A stretch of DNA of 64,000 nucleotides from Saccharopolyspora erythraea (GTDB taxonomy: Bacteria; Actinomycetota; Actinomycetes; Mycobacteriales; Pseudonocardiaceae). The stretch spans positions 6,823,411-6,887,410 of the forward strand of contig NZ_CP054839.1 in assembly GCF_018141105.1 (NCBI RefSeq), in the 5' to 3' direction. Of the stretch, positions 33,281 through 42,600 are shown one piece after another. The position numbers and the translations under genes are program-made. The stretch's first letter is position 1. Each line of letters opens with the position of its first letter. The notes below the pieces were generated by a model. That model had not been told where the DNA came from. It did not search any database and saw only the letters and a program-made list of their open reading frames with translations.

Positions 33281-34456
33281 ATGTCCGTGCCGACCGCGGT
33301 GGGCGCCGCCTGCCCCGGCGAGGTGTTCGACCCGCTCTCGCCGAGCATGCTGGCCGACCCGTACCTGGTCTACGAGCGGCTTCGCACCGAGGACCCGGTG
33401 CACTGGCACGAGCACCTGCGGGCCTGGGTGCTCACCCGGCACGAGGACTGCGCCGGGGTGCTGCGCAGGCCCGAGGTTTTCGGCTCCGATCCGCGCAAGC
33501 TCGCAAAACCGATTCCGGAATCCGTCATCAGCCTGCAGACGATGGATCCACCGGAGCATTCGGCGGTACGCCACCATTTCCTCGCGAAGCTGCGCAGGCA
33601 GGACCTCGACGCGTGGTCGGCGCGCGTGCGCCGAATAGCCGGAGAACTGCTGGCGAACGCCGGACCGGATTCTTTCGACCTCGTCGCCGGAGTCGCCGAA
33701 CCGCTCGCCCTGCACTCGATGTGCCTGCTGTGCGGCGTGCCTTTCCCGGATGACGACGAACGCTTTCGGACCGCCTCCAGAACAATGGTGCTCGGCATGG
33801 ACGCCGGTCTGGAACCGGCTCGCCGCGAACCCGCGCTGGCGGCCCGCGGAGTCCTGAACGAGATCATCGAGGACTGGATCGCCCGCGCCCCGCGCGAGAG
33901 CCTGATCTCCGGCCTGGACGAGGTCTCCGGCATCGAACGCGGCTATCTGGTCAACTCGGCGCGAGCGGTTTTCGACGCCGGGTACTCCACGACCGGGAAC
34001 CTCCTGGGCAACATCGTGAAGTGGCTGCTCGGCCCCGGTGGCGTGCGCGACACGGCGCCACTGGGCGGACTGGACTCGCGCGCGGTCGAGGAGCTGGGCC
34101 GGGTCGAGGGCGTGGTGCAGGCCGTGAGCAGGCACTGCCTTGCCGACGTGGAGATAGGCGGCCGCGCGCTGCGGCGCGGAGACGTCGTGATCGTCATGCT
34201 CGCCGCGGCCAACCACGACCCGAAGGTGTTCCCCGACCCCCGCCGGGCGGACTTCAGCAGGGAATCCGGCCCGCACCTGGTGTTCGGCCGCGGTGTCCAC
34301 TCATGCCTGGGCGGACACGTCGCGGGCCGGATCGCTCTGGCACTGCTGCACGCCCTCGCCGAGGGCTTCGAGCGCATCGAGCCGGCGGGTCCGCACCGGC
34401 AACGCCCGACCGCGACGCAGCGCGGACTCGATTACCTCCCGATCCGGCTGTCCTGA
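33281..34456 (+). CDS. Cytochrome P450, likely peptide cross-linking (biarylitide-type)
   Basis: This 391-residue soluble bacterial P450 (CYP1xx type) has the heme-binding loop FGRGVHSCLGG with Cys342 and an ExxR helix in AVEELGR. The I-helix oxygen-activation motif reads A233-G-Y-S-T237, so the usual acidic residue before Thr is Ser. AAAGGGAGA precedes the ATG. It lies 117 bp behind the MDYPH ORF, separated by an intrinsic terminator, and no ferredoxin gene is near. The context suggests that it forms a Tyr-His bond in the MDYPH peptide; the family call as a general P450 is certain, the substrate is inferred. Confidence 0.9.
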   Translation: MSVPTAVGAACPGEVFDPLSPSMLADPYLVYERLRTEDPVHWHEHLRAWVLTRHEDCAGVLRRPEVFGSDPRKLAKPIPESVISLQTMDPPEHSAVRHHFLAKLRRQDLDAWSARVRRIAGELLANAGPDSFDLVAGVAEPLALHSMCLLCGVPFPDDDERFRTASRTMVLGMDAGLEPARREPALAARGVLNEIIEDWIARAPRESLISGLDEVSGIERGYLVNSARAVFDAGYSTTGNLLGNIVKWLLGPGGVRDTAPLGGLDSRAVEELGRVEGVVQAVSRHCLADVEIGGRALRRGDVVIVMLAAANHDPKVFPDPRRADFSRESGPHLVFGRGVHSCLGGHVAGRIALALLHALAEGFERIEPAGPHRQRPTATQRGLDYLPIRLS

Positions 34457-34589
34457 CGGCCGGAAGTCCTTTCAGGACCGGAGGTCCTTGGACTGCCAGG
34501 CGTAATGGTCGGCGCTGCGCGCATGTGGCCTCGCGTGGCCGAACTTCCGCCGCGAGCCGGGTGTTGCGCGCGGCTGGCGCCGTGCGCGC

Positions 34590-36035
34590 TCAGCGACGGG
34601 AGGCCGCGCGCACGTCCTCGTCGTAGACGGCGAAGCGGCCCACCGCCCACGCGACGGCCTTGGCACTCGCCCGCATCGCCGCTAGGTTGGCGTGTGCCAG
34701 GTCGTCGCAGCTCTGGTGGTAGCACGGGTCGTAGAACTGTCCCGCCGTGCCGCCGAAAACGGCCGCCTCCTCCGGTGTCTTGAGGCCCCGGATGCCGCCG
34801 TGCGCGCCGCCGGAGGGAATCCCGGCCGCGATGAACGCCTCGCTGTCGGAGCGCATCGACGCGAAGTCCGCGGTCTTCAACGGCTCCCGCTGGATGCGGT
34901 AGCCCTGTGCCATCACGGCCTCCACCTGCCCCGAACCGGGCGGAGCGGCCGGACCGCCGGTGTCGGGGTGGTCGCTGTCGTCGCCGTCCATCACGAAGTT
35001 CACGTAGTTCGACGAGGCGAGCATCTCGTAGTTGAGGTAGAGCGCGATCGCCTCGACCTGCTCCGGCGTCAGCGACTCGACGTAGTGGTGCGACCCGATG
35101 TTGACCAGTTCCTCGGCGCCCCAGAAGGCGAACCGCACCTTGTTCGGCACGACGTCCTGGTACGGCGCGAGCCGCAGCGCGGCCTCCAGCACCGCGGCGA
35201 CGCTGGAGCCGTTGTCGTTGACGCCCGGTCCGTCGGAGGAGCTGTCCAGGTGCGCGCCCGCCATCACGACGTCGTCGGCCTGCCCGCCCGCCGTCTCGGC
35301 GAACAGGTTCACCGTCGTCGCGTACTCGTCGCGGCCGCGCAGCTCGACCGTCATGGGCGCCCCGGCCTGCGCGGCCAGGGCCTCGGCGTCGAGCTGGGTG
35401 AGGTGGCCGACGGGGATCAGCGAGTCGGGTGCCCGCAGGCGCAGGACCGTCCACGGCGCGGGCGAGACCTCGTAGAGCAGCAGCGCGGCGACGCCCGCCT
35501 CCCCCGCGGCCTCGGCCTTGCCGGGCGTGGTGCAGCCGCCGGTGCGGACGAGGGCGATCGTCCCCCGCGCGTGCGCCGGGTAGTCCGCCGCCTCGCAGCC
35601 GGGCGCCGGGTCCTCCTGCCCCGCGGGCAGCGCGAACAGCGGCGTGGTGAGACCGCCTTCCGCGGTCGAGGGCCCGTACTGCGACATCAGGACCCGAACG
35701 CCGGTGCCGTCCGGCGCGGTCGCCCGCTCGGCGTCGACGTGGAAACCGCGGTACGGGACGTCCTGGTAGGTGACCTCGTACCCGGCGCCGGTGAGCCGGT
35801 CGGCGACGTAGCCCAGCGACTGCTCGAACCCGGGCGAACCGACGCCCCGGTTCCCGCCGTTCCCGGCGGCGATCCGATCGAACGCCGCCAGGTGCGCCAC
35901 CGCACCGTCGCTGCCACCGGTCGCCATCCGCTCCGCCAGCCACTCGCGGTCGCGGGCGGCGACCGCCGCGCCGGGCACCAGCACGGCGGTCGTCATGGCG
36001 GCCAAGGCCAGCGGTATCCCGAGTCGTCGCAGCAC
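34590..36035 (-). CDS. Secreted M28 zinc aminopeptidase
   Basis: This 481-residue precursor has a signal peptide (VLRRLGIPLALAAMTTAVLVP, cleavage near AAVAA). A PA domain (about 120-230) interrupts the chain before the M28 catalytic domain. Zinc ligands are visible as GAHLDS, VNDNGSS, WGAEEL, MRSDSEAF and YHQSCDD, matching the Streptomyces griseus aminopeptidase family, which prefers large hydrophobic N-terminal residues. GTG 36035 has GGAGG five bases upstream. It is convergent with the P450 gene; a role in trimming the MDYPH product outside the cell is possible but unproven. Confidence 0.9.
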   Translation of the reverse strand: MLRRLGIPLALAAMTTAVLVPGAAVAARDREWLAERMATGGSDGAVAHLAAFDRIAAGNGGNRGVGSPGFEQSLGYVADRLTGAGYEVTYQDVPYRGFHVDAERATAPDGTGVRVLMSQYGPSTAEGGLTTPLFALPAGQEDPAPGCEAADYPAHARGTIALVRTGGCTTPGKAEAAGEAGVAALLLYEVSPAPWTVLRLRAPDSLIPVGHLTQLDAEALAAQAGAPMTVELRGRDEYATTVNLFAETAGGQADDVVMAGAHLDSSSDGPGVNDNGSSVAAVLEAALRLAPYQDVVPNKVRFAFWGAEELVNIGSHHYVESLTPEQVEAIALYLNYEMLASSNYVNFVMDGDDSDHPDTGGPAAPPGSGQVEAVMAQGYRIQREPLKTADFASMRSDSEAFIAAGIPSGGAHGGIRGLKTPEEAAVFGGTAGQFYDPCYHQSCDDLAHANLAAMRASAKAVAWAVGRFAVYDEDVRAASRR

Positions 36036-36152
36036 ATCGACCTCCGCACCGAGGTGATCACCCAGCGTGCGTAAGACATTGGCACGACCCGACACCCCTG
36101 TACAGGCGGCGAACGGACGCACGTCACGGGTCCGGCGTCAGGGCGCCGGCCG

Positions 36153-37541
36153 TCAGCCCGGGCAGGCGGTGCCGGCCGGGGGCAGCGCCCGGTCGGTGAA
36201 GTACCGGTCGGCGTGGCCGATCACGCACTTGTCGGCCTCGTTGAGGTACAAGCCGTGCTGCGGCCCGTCGAACTTCACGCCCACCGATCCAGGAACCTGG
36301 GAGAGCACGTTCTGGACGCTCTCGAACTCCCGCCACCCGCCCGTGCCGAACATCGGCGGCAGGCCGGGCGGCAGCGGTCCGCGCGGGTTGGCCACCGGGC
36401 CCGTCCAGCTGGTGCACATCAGCTCACGCGTCGCGTACAGACCCGGGAAGTTCGGCGACAGCTCCGCCCCGCGAGCCAGTGCCGCCTCGTAGTCCTCGTA
36501 GTCCCGGAACGCGACGCCGTCCGCGCACTCCATCGCGACACCGGCGCTCGGCGCCATGGGCTGCCGGCCACCCGCGTACTCGTGGAACAACGCCGCATCT
36601 CCGTTTCGGGCCTGTTCGAGGGCGTCGGAGAACTTCTGCCAGAGCTCGGGGTTGAGCGCGAGGACGCTCCCCGCGAACACCAACCGGTCACCGTCGTAAG
36701 TCGCCTGCGGAACGGAGCCGCGCGCCGGGATCGGAGACAGGTCGGCGGCTGCGAGGAGCGCCCGCCAAGCAGCGCCGAGGTCCTGGCCGTGCTGCTTGCA
36801 GCTCGGTGTCGTCGCGCACCAGTCCGCGAGGCCCGCGAAGGCCCGCTCGGACTGCTGGTACTGCTGGCGCTCGACCACCTCGAAGTCGCTGACGTGGTCG
36901 ACGATGCTGTCGAGGAACATCGTGCGCACCCGGCCCGGGAAGACCCGCGCGTAAGAAGCACCGATGACCCCACCGTAGGAGTTGCCGAGGTAGTTCAGCT
37001 CCGGCTCCCCCAACGCCGCCCGGATCGCGTCCAGGTCGCGCGCGTTGGTTCGCGAGTCGACGTGGTCCACGAGCTCGCGATCGGCCGCGCGGCACCTGTC
37101 CACCGCCGCGCGGCCCTCCCGCACCACCCGGTCGAACTCGTCCCTGGTTCGCGGGGTCTCGAACCGGGGCCCGGTCCGGTAGCACACCTCGGGCAGGTCC
37201 CGCGTCGCCCCGCCGCCGCGCGGATTCCACGTCACGACGTCGAACTGACGACGCAGCTCGGTGAAGTGCGCCAGCGAGCGCGACAGTGCGCCGGTGCCCG
37301 AGTTCCCGGGGCCACCAGGATTGAGGACGACCGCGCCCGCGCGGGCACCGGTCGCCTTCGCACGAGCCAGCTCCAGGGCGATCTTCCTGCCCTGCGGCCC
37401 TTCCCAGTCGACCGGGACGTCGAGCGTCGCGCACTCCATCTCGACCGGGAGCGCACCCCCGCAGGACTTCCACTCCAGTGGCGGCGCGGCCTCGGCGACG
37501 CCGGCCGCTGAGGTTCCCAGCACACCCGCGAGCGCCAGCAT
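36153..37541 (-). CDS. Secreted tripeptidyl aminopeptidase (Tap/SlpD-like, S33)
   Basis: This secreted alpha/beta hydrolase of about 462 residues resembles Streptomyces tripeptidyl aminopeptidases. Motifs are VLNPGGPGNSG (oxyanion region), WNPRGGG, the nucleophile elbow GNSYGG with Ser, and a C-terminal His in DGPQHGLYLNEADKC. The TAP C-terminal domain is present (TSWTGP, PPMFGTGG). The start is uncertain: ATG 37541 gives a signal sequence poor in basic residues, whereas the frame stays open for 67 more codons upstream through a dispersed repeat that would add RKPHLKH before the hydrophobic core. Cleavage is expected near VAEAAPP. Confidence 0.82.
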   Translation of the reverse strand: MLALAGVLGTSAAGVAEAAPPLEWKSCGGALPVEMECATLDVPVDWEGPQGRKIALELARAKATGARAGAVVLNPGGPGNSGTGALSRSLAHFTELRRQFDVVTWNPRGGGATRDLPEVCYRTGPRFETPRTRDEFDRVVREGRAAVDRCRAADRELVDHVDSRTNARDLDAIRAALGEPELNYLGNSYGGVIGASYARVFPGRVRTMFLDSIVDHVSDFEVVERQQYQQSERAFAGLADWCATTPSCKQHGQDLGAAWRALLAAADLSPIPARGSVPQATYDGDRLVFAGSVLALNPELWQKFSDALEQARNGDAALFHEYAGGRQPMAPSAGVAMECADGVAFRDYEDYEAALARGAELSPNFPGLYATRELMCTSWTGPVANPRGPLPPGLPPMFGTGGWREFESVQNVLSQVPGSVGVKFDGPQHGLYLNEADKCVIGHADRYFTDRALPPAGTACPG

Positions 37542-37551
37542 CACTCCCAGA

Positions 37552-37605
37552 ACGTGTTTCAGATGTGGCTTGCGTAGTGGGGCGCTCGGCGGAACCTCAG
37601 CCGCC
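37552..37605 (-). repeat. Dispersed repeat, copy 2 (5' end of tap)
   Basis: This 54-bp segment, read on the minus strand from GGCGGCTGAG to CTGAAACACGT, matches copy 1 at 23167-23218. It lies 10 bp before the likely tap start. Immediately upstream on the minus strand is a hairpin (CAAGCGG/CCGCTTG, 37631-37649) that may belong to the same element. Confidence 0.7.
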
Positions 37606-37778
37606 GGTGGTTCAGCTGAGTCGCACACCGCAAGCGGCTCCGCCGCTTGTGAAACAGAACCTGAAACTCTCCTCCGCAACACGCACTCCTCGAAAGCCGG
37701 TTCAGCAACGCGACCAGCCTGCAAGGACCACTTCCGCGCCACATCTGCCCAAAGGCATATCCCGACCTTCGCGCCGCA

Positions 37779-38459
37779 TCACGATGCCGGCCCGTGGCCG
37801 GACTCCGTCTCGTCCGCCCATGTGACGAGGCCGTGCCGGTGCGCGTAGATGGCCGCCTGGACCCTCGTGCGCACCTCGAGCTTGTCGAGGATCCGCGCCA
37901 CGTGGAGCTTGACGGTACCCAGCGCGATGAACAGCGTGCCCGCGATGTCGCTGTTGGTCAGCCCCTGCGCGAGAAGGCGCAGCACCTCCGTCTCACGCGG
38001 GGTCAGCGCGCCGAGCGCCGGGGTCGCCGGACGCGGGGAGGTGTCGGCGAACCTGCGCACCAGCCTGCGCGTCACCTGCGGGTCGATCAGCCCCTGGCCC
38101 TGGTGCGCGGCGCGCAGCCCTTCCACGAACAGCGCCGGATCGCTGTCCTTCAGCAGGAAGCCCACCGCCCCCGCCTGCAACGCACCGAAGAGGTACTCGT
38201 CTACGTCGAAGGTGGTGAGCGCGACGACGGACGGTGCCGGGTCCAGCGCGGTCAGCTCGCGGATGGCCGCGAGCCCGTCCATCCCGGGCATCCGGATGTC
38301 GGTCAGCACCACGTCGGGCCGTCGGTGCCGCGCCATCGCGACCAGGTCTCGGCCGTCCACCGCCGCCCCGAGCAGGTCGATCCCCGGTTCCCCGGCGAGC
38401 AGCATGCGCAGGCCGTCCCGCGTGGCGGGCTGGTCGTCGGCGATGATCAGGCGAAGCAC
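37779..38459 (-). CDS. NarL/LuxR-family response regulator
   Basis: This 226-residue regulator has a receiver domain (about 1-120) with IIADDQPATR, phospho-acceptor Asp in VVLTDIRMPGMDG and LLKD. The C-terminal LuxR-type helix-turn-helix has LTPRETEVLRLLAQGLTNSDIA and GTVKLHVARILDKL. GTG 38459 has GGGGAGGG seven bases upstream and overlaps the kinase gene by 13 bp, so the pair is co-translated. Targets are unknown. Confidence 0.93.
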   Translation of the reverse strand: MLRLIIADDQPATRDGLRMLLAGEPGIDLLGAAVDGRDLVAMARHRRPDVVLTDIRMPGMDGLAAIRELTALDPAPSVVALTTFDVDEYLFGALQAGAVGFLLKDSDPALFVEGLRAAHQGQGLIDPQVTRRLVRRFADTSPRPATPALGALTPRETEVLRLLAQGLTNSDIAGTLFIALGTVKLHVARILDKLEVRTRVQAAIYAHRHGLVTWADETESGHGPAS

Positions 38460-39580
38460 CGGGCGTCCCTCCCCGACGGCAGTACCGCGCGGACCCGCCA
38501 CCCGCCCGCGTCGCTCGGTCCGGCGGAGAACGTGCCACCCAGCCCCGCGACCCGCTCCCGCATCCCCCGCAGGCCGTGGCCGGCGTCGGCGGCCGGGGCA
38601 CCCGAGCCGTCGTCGTCGACCGTGACCGAGACTTCCCCGGCATCGACGTGGATCCGCACCGCGGCCTTGCCAGCTCGCGCATGCCGGACGACGTTGGTGA
38701 GCGACTCCTGCACCACCCGGTAGACGCATTCCTGGACATCGTCGGGAAGTTCCCGCGCGGCCGGGCCGTCGCCGGTGGTCGTCACGTTCAGACCGGCGTC
38801 GGCCAATCCGCCTGCCAGTTCGCGCAGCTCGCTGATCCGCGGTTGGGTGTCGGCCCGGAGCAGGTCGAGCAGCGCCCGGATCTCCGAGAGCGCCTGCCCC
38901 GAAACCTCCGCGATGCCGTCGAAAGCCCGCTCTGCGTCGGCGTGCGACGTGCTCAGCGCCCGACGGCCGCCGACCGCCTGGAGCCGCACCGAGCTGAGGT
39001 GGTGGCCGACGACGTCGTGCACGTCACGCGCGATGCGGGTCCGCTCTTCCGAACGCGCCCGCAACGCCTCGGCCCGGTGCAACCGCGCGAGCTGCCCGGC
39101 CCGTTCGACCTTCGCGCGCAACGCGTAACCGACGACGACCGGAGTGACGCCGTAAGCCGCCGCGAAAGCGACGTCCGACAGGCGCAGCACCCGACTCGTA
39201 TTCCAAACCAGGAAGAACATCCAGGCCGCGGAGGCCACCGCCAGACCGGTGCGCCCCCGGTCGCGGTGGTAGGCGGCCGAAGCGATCGCCGCCACCCCGG
39301 CAAGCACCCCCGGGTCGCGGGAGACGAACAGGCCACCGAGGGCGACCACGCCCATCGACGCTCCAGCGGCGGCCAGGGGCCACCGGCGGCGCACCGCGAG
39401 CGGAGCGCACGCGCACACGACCAGAACTCCCCACAGCGGGCCGAAACCGCTGCGCGGCTGCGTCGGGGGGAAGCTCAACGAGTCGAGCAACGGCATCGAC
39501 AGCATCGCGACCGCCGCGAGCAGCGCGACCACGCCGTCCTGTGCGAGTCCCGGCAACCGGCGCCAAGTCCTCCGGATCAC
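38447..39580 (-). CDS. NarL-type sensor histidine kinase (HisKA_3)
   Basis: This 377-residue membrane kinase has four to six hydrophobic helices in residues 15-150 with little extracellular sequence. HisKA_3 follows with ERTRIARDVHDVVGHHLSSV (phospho-acceptor His) and an HATPase domain with VQESLTNVVRHA and GHGLRGMRER. This is the plan of intramembrane-sensing kinases often tied to envelope stress or antibiotics. GTG start; 3' end overlaps the response regulator gene. It is separated from pyc by a strong terminator. Confidence 0.93.
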   Translation of the reverse strand: MIRRTWRRLPGLAQDGVVALLAAVAMLSMPLLDSLSFPPTQPRSGFGPLWGVLVVCACAPLAVRRRWPLAAAGASMGVVALGGLFVSRDPGVLAGVAAIASAAYHRDRGRTGLAVASAAWMFFLVWNTSRVLRLSDVAFAAAYGVTPVVVGYALRAKVERAGQLARLHRAEALRARSEERTRIARDVHDVVGHHLSSVRLQAVGGRRALSTSHADAERAFDGIAEVSGQALSEIRALLDLLRADTQPRISELRELAGGLADAGLNVTTTGDGPAARELPDDVQECVYRVVQESLTNVVRHARAGKAAVRIHVDAGEVSVTVDDDGSGAPAADAGHGLRGMRERVAGLGGTFSAGPSDAGGWRVRAVLPSGRDARCFA

Positions 39581-39633
39581 GCCAGCCTGCCCTTCCTCGT
39601 CACCGAGACTCCGAGGTTACTGACAGGCTGACG

Positions 39634-39677
39634 CGGACGAGGCGCCGGGAGCCAACCGGTTCCCGGCGCCTCGTCCG
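39634..39677 (-). terminator. Terminator behind pyc
   Basis: A perfect 17-bp stem (39634-39650 with 39661-39677) closes a 10-nt loop 11 bases after the pyc stop. It is the longest perfect stem noticed in the window and insulates pyc from the two-component system. Confidence 0.75.
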
Positions 39678-39688
39678 CCTGCTCGGCG

Positions 39689-42600
39689 TCAGCCGAGCTC
39701 GATGATCAGGTCACCGCCCTCGACCTGCTGGACCGAGCCGATGGCCAGCCGCTTGACGGTGCCCGCCTGCGGCGCGGTGATCGCGGCCTCCATCTTCATC
39801 GCCTCGATGGTCGCGACCGTCTGGCCCGCCTCCACCGAGTCGCCCTCGGCCGCCGACAGCGTGACCACGCCCGCGAACGGCGCCGGAACGTGGCCCGGGT
39901 TGGACCGGTCGGCCTTCTCGGCCACCGGCAGGTCGGTGGCCACCGAGCGGTCGCGCACCTGGATCGGGCGCAGCTGGCCGTTCAGGATCGCCATCACGGT
40001 CCGGATGCCGCGGTCGTCGGGCTCGCTGATCGCCTCCAGGCCGATGAGCAGCCGCACCCCGGGCTCCAGGTCCACCGGGAACTCCTCCCCGGGGCGCAGC
40101 CCGTAGAAGAAGTCCTTGCTGCGCAGCACCGAAGTGTCACCGTAGGCCTCGCGGTGCTCGGTGAACTCCTTGGTGGGCTTGGGGAACATCAGCCGGTTCA
40201 GCGTGGTGCGCCGGTCCTCGGCCAGGCCCTTGCGGTCCTCTTCGGACAGCTCGGCGAGCTTGCGCTCACCGGTGCGGCCCTCCAGCGCGCGGGTCCGGAA
40301 CGGCTCCGGCCAGCCCGCCGGCGGGTCGCCAAGCTCGCCCTGCAGGAACCCGATGACCGAGTCCGGGATGTCGAACTTGCGCGGCTCGGCCTCGAAGTCG
40401 GCCGGGTCCACGCCCGCGCCGACCAGGTGCAGCGCGAGGTCGCCGACGACCTTCGAGGACGGGGTCACCTTCACCAGCCTGCCGAGGATCCGGTCGGCGG
40501 CGGCGTACATCGCCTCGATCTCCTCGAACTTGTTGCCCAGCCCCAGCGCGACCGCCTGGGTGCGCAGGTTGGACAGCTGCCCACCGGGGATCTCGTGCTT
40601 GTAGACCCGGCCGGTCGGCGAGGCCAGCCCGGCCTCGAACGGCTGGTAGATCTTGCGCACCGACTCCCAGTACGGCTCCAGGTCGCAGATCGCCTCCAGG
40701 TCGAGCCCGGTGGCGCGCTCGGTGTGGTCGGTGGCCGCGACCACCGACGACAGCGCGGGCTGCGAGGTGGTGCCCGCCAGCGACGCGGTCGCGCCGTCCA
40801 CGGCGTCCACACCGGACTGGATGGCCGCCAGGTAGGTGGCCAGCTGTCCGCCGGGAGTGTCGTGGGTGTGCAGGTGCACCGGCAGGCCGAACTCCTCGCG
40901 CAGCGCGGTGACCAGCTTGGTCGCCGCGGGCGCCCGCAGCAGGCCCGCCATGTCCTTGATCGCCAGCACGTGCGCACCGGCGTCGACGATCTGCTCGGCC
41001 AGCCGCAGGTAGTAGTCGAGCGTGTAGACCTTCTCGTCCGGGTTCGACAGGTCGGCGGTGTAGCACAGCGCGACCTCTGCGACCGACTTCCCGGTCTCGC
41101 GCACGGCGTGGATCGCCGGGCGCATCTGCTCGACGTCGTTGAGCGCGTCGAAGATCCGGAAGATGTCGATGCCGGTGTCGGTGGCCTCCTGCACGAAGTG
41201 CTCGGTCACCTCGGTCGGGTAAGGCGTGTAGCCGACGGTGTTGCGCCCGCGCAGCAGCATCTGGAGGCAGATGTTGGGCACGGCCTCGCGCAGCTTGGCC
41301 AGCCGCTCCCACGGGTCCTCTGCCAGGAACCGCAGCGCCACGTCGTAGGTCGCGCCGCCCCAGCACTCCAGCGACAGCAGCTCCGGGGTCAGCCGCGCCA
41401 CGTGCGGGGCGACCGCGAGCAGGTCCTTGGTTCGCACCCGGGTCGCCAGCAGCGACTGGTGGGCGTCGCGGAAGGTGGTGTCGGTGACGCCGACCGCGTC
41501 GCGGTCGCGCAGCCAGGAGGCGAAGCCCTCCGGGCCGAGCTCGGTGAGCTTCTGCTTCGAGCCCGCCGGGGGCTCGGCGGACAGGTCCGCCGCGGGCAGC
41601 TTGAACATCGGGTCCGGCACGGTCGGCCGCTCGCCGTTGGGGCGGTTGACCGTGACGTCGGCGAGGTAGTTCAGCAGCCGGGTACCGCGGTCGGCGGAGT
41701 GCCGGGCGGTGAGCAGGTGCGGGCGCTCCTCGATGAACGAGGTGGTGACCTTGCCCGCGGCGAAGTCCGGGTCCTCCAGCACCGCCTGCAGGAACGGGAT
41801 GTTCGTGGCCAGGCCGCGAATGCGGAACTCGGCGACCGCGCGCCGCGCCCGGGCCACCGCGGTGGCGAAGTCGCGGCCGCGGCAGGACAGCTTCACCAGC
41901 ATCGAGTCGAAGTGCGCGCTGACGCTGGTACCCGCGAAGGCGGTACCGCCGTCGAGCCGGATGCCCGCGCCGCCGGGCGAGCGGTAGGCGCTGATCATGC
42001 CGGTGTCCGGGCGGAAACCGTTGGCCGGGTCCTCGGTGGTGATCCGGCACTGCAGCGCCGCGCCGCGCAGCCGCACCGAGTCCTGGGTCATGCCCAGGTC
42101 TTCCAGCGTCTCCCCGGCGGCGATGCGGATCTGGGACTGCACCAGGTCGGCGTCGGTCACCTCCTCGGTGACGGTGTGCTCGACCTGGATGCGCGGGTTC
42201 ATCTCGATGAACACGTGCCTGCCCTGCTCGTCGACCAGGAACTCCACGGTCCCGGCGTTGACGTAGCCGATCTTGCGGGCGAAGGCGACCGCGTCGTTGC
42301 AGATCCGCTCCCGCAGCTGCGGGTCCAGGTTGGGCGCGGGCGCGATCTCGATGACCTTCTGGTGGCGGCGCTGCACCGAGCAGTCGCGCTCGAAGAGGTG
42401 GATCACGTTGCCCGCGGCGTCGGCGAGGATCTGCACCTCGATGTGGCGCGGGTTCACCACGGCCTGCTCGAGGAACACCGTCGGGTCGCCGAAGGCGGAC
42501 TCGGCCTCGCGCATCGCGGCTTCCAGCGCCTCGCGCAGCGCGCCGAGCTCGTTGACCCGGCGCATGCCCCGGCCGCCGCCACCGGCGACGGCCTTGACGA

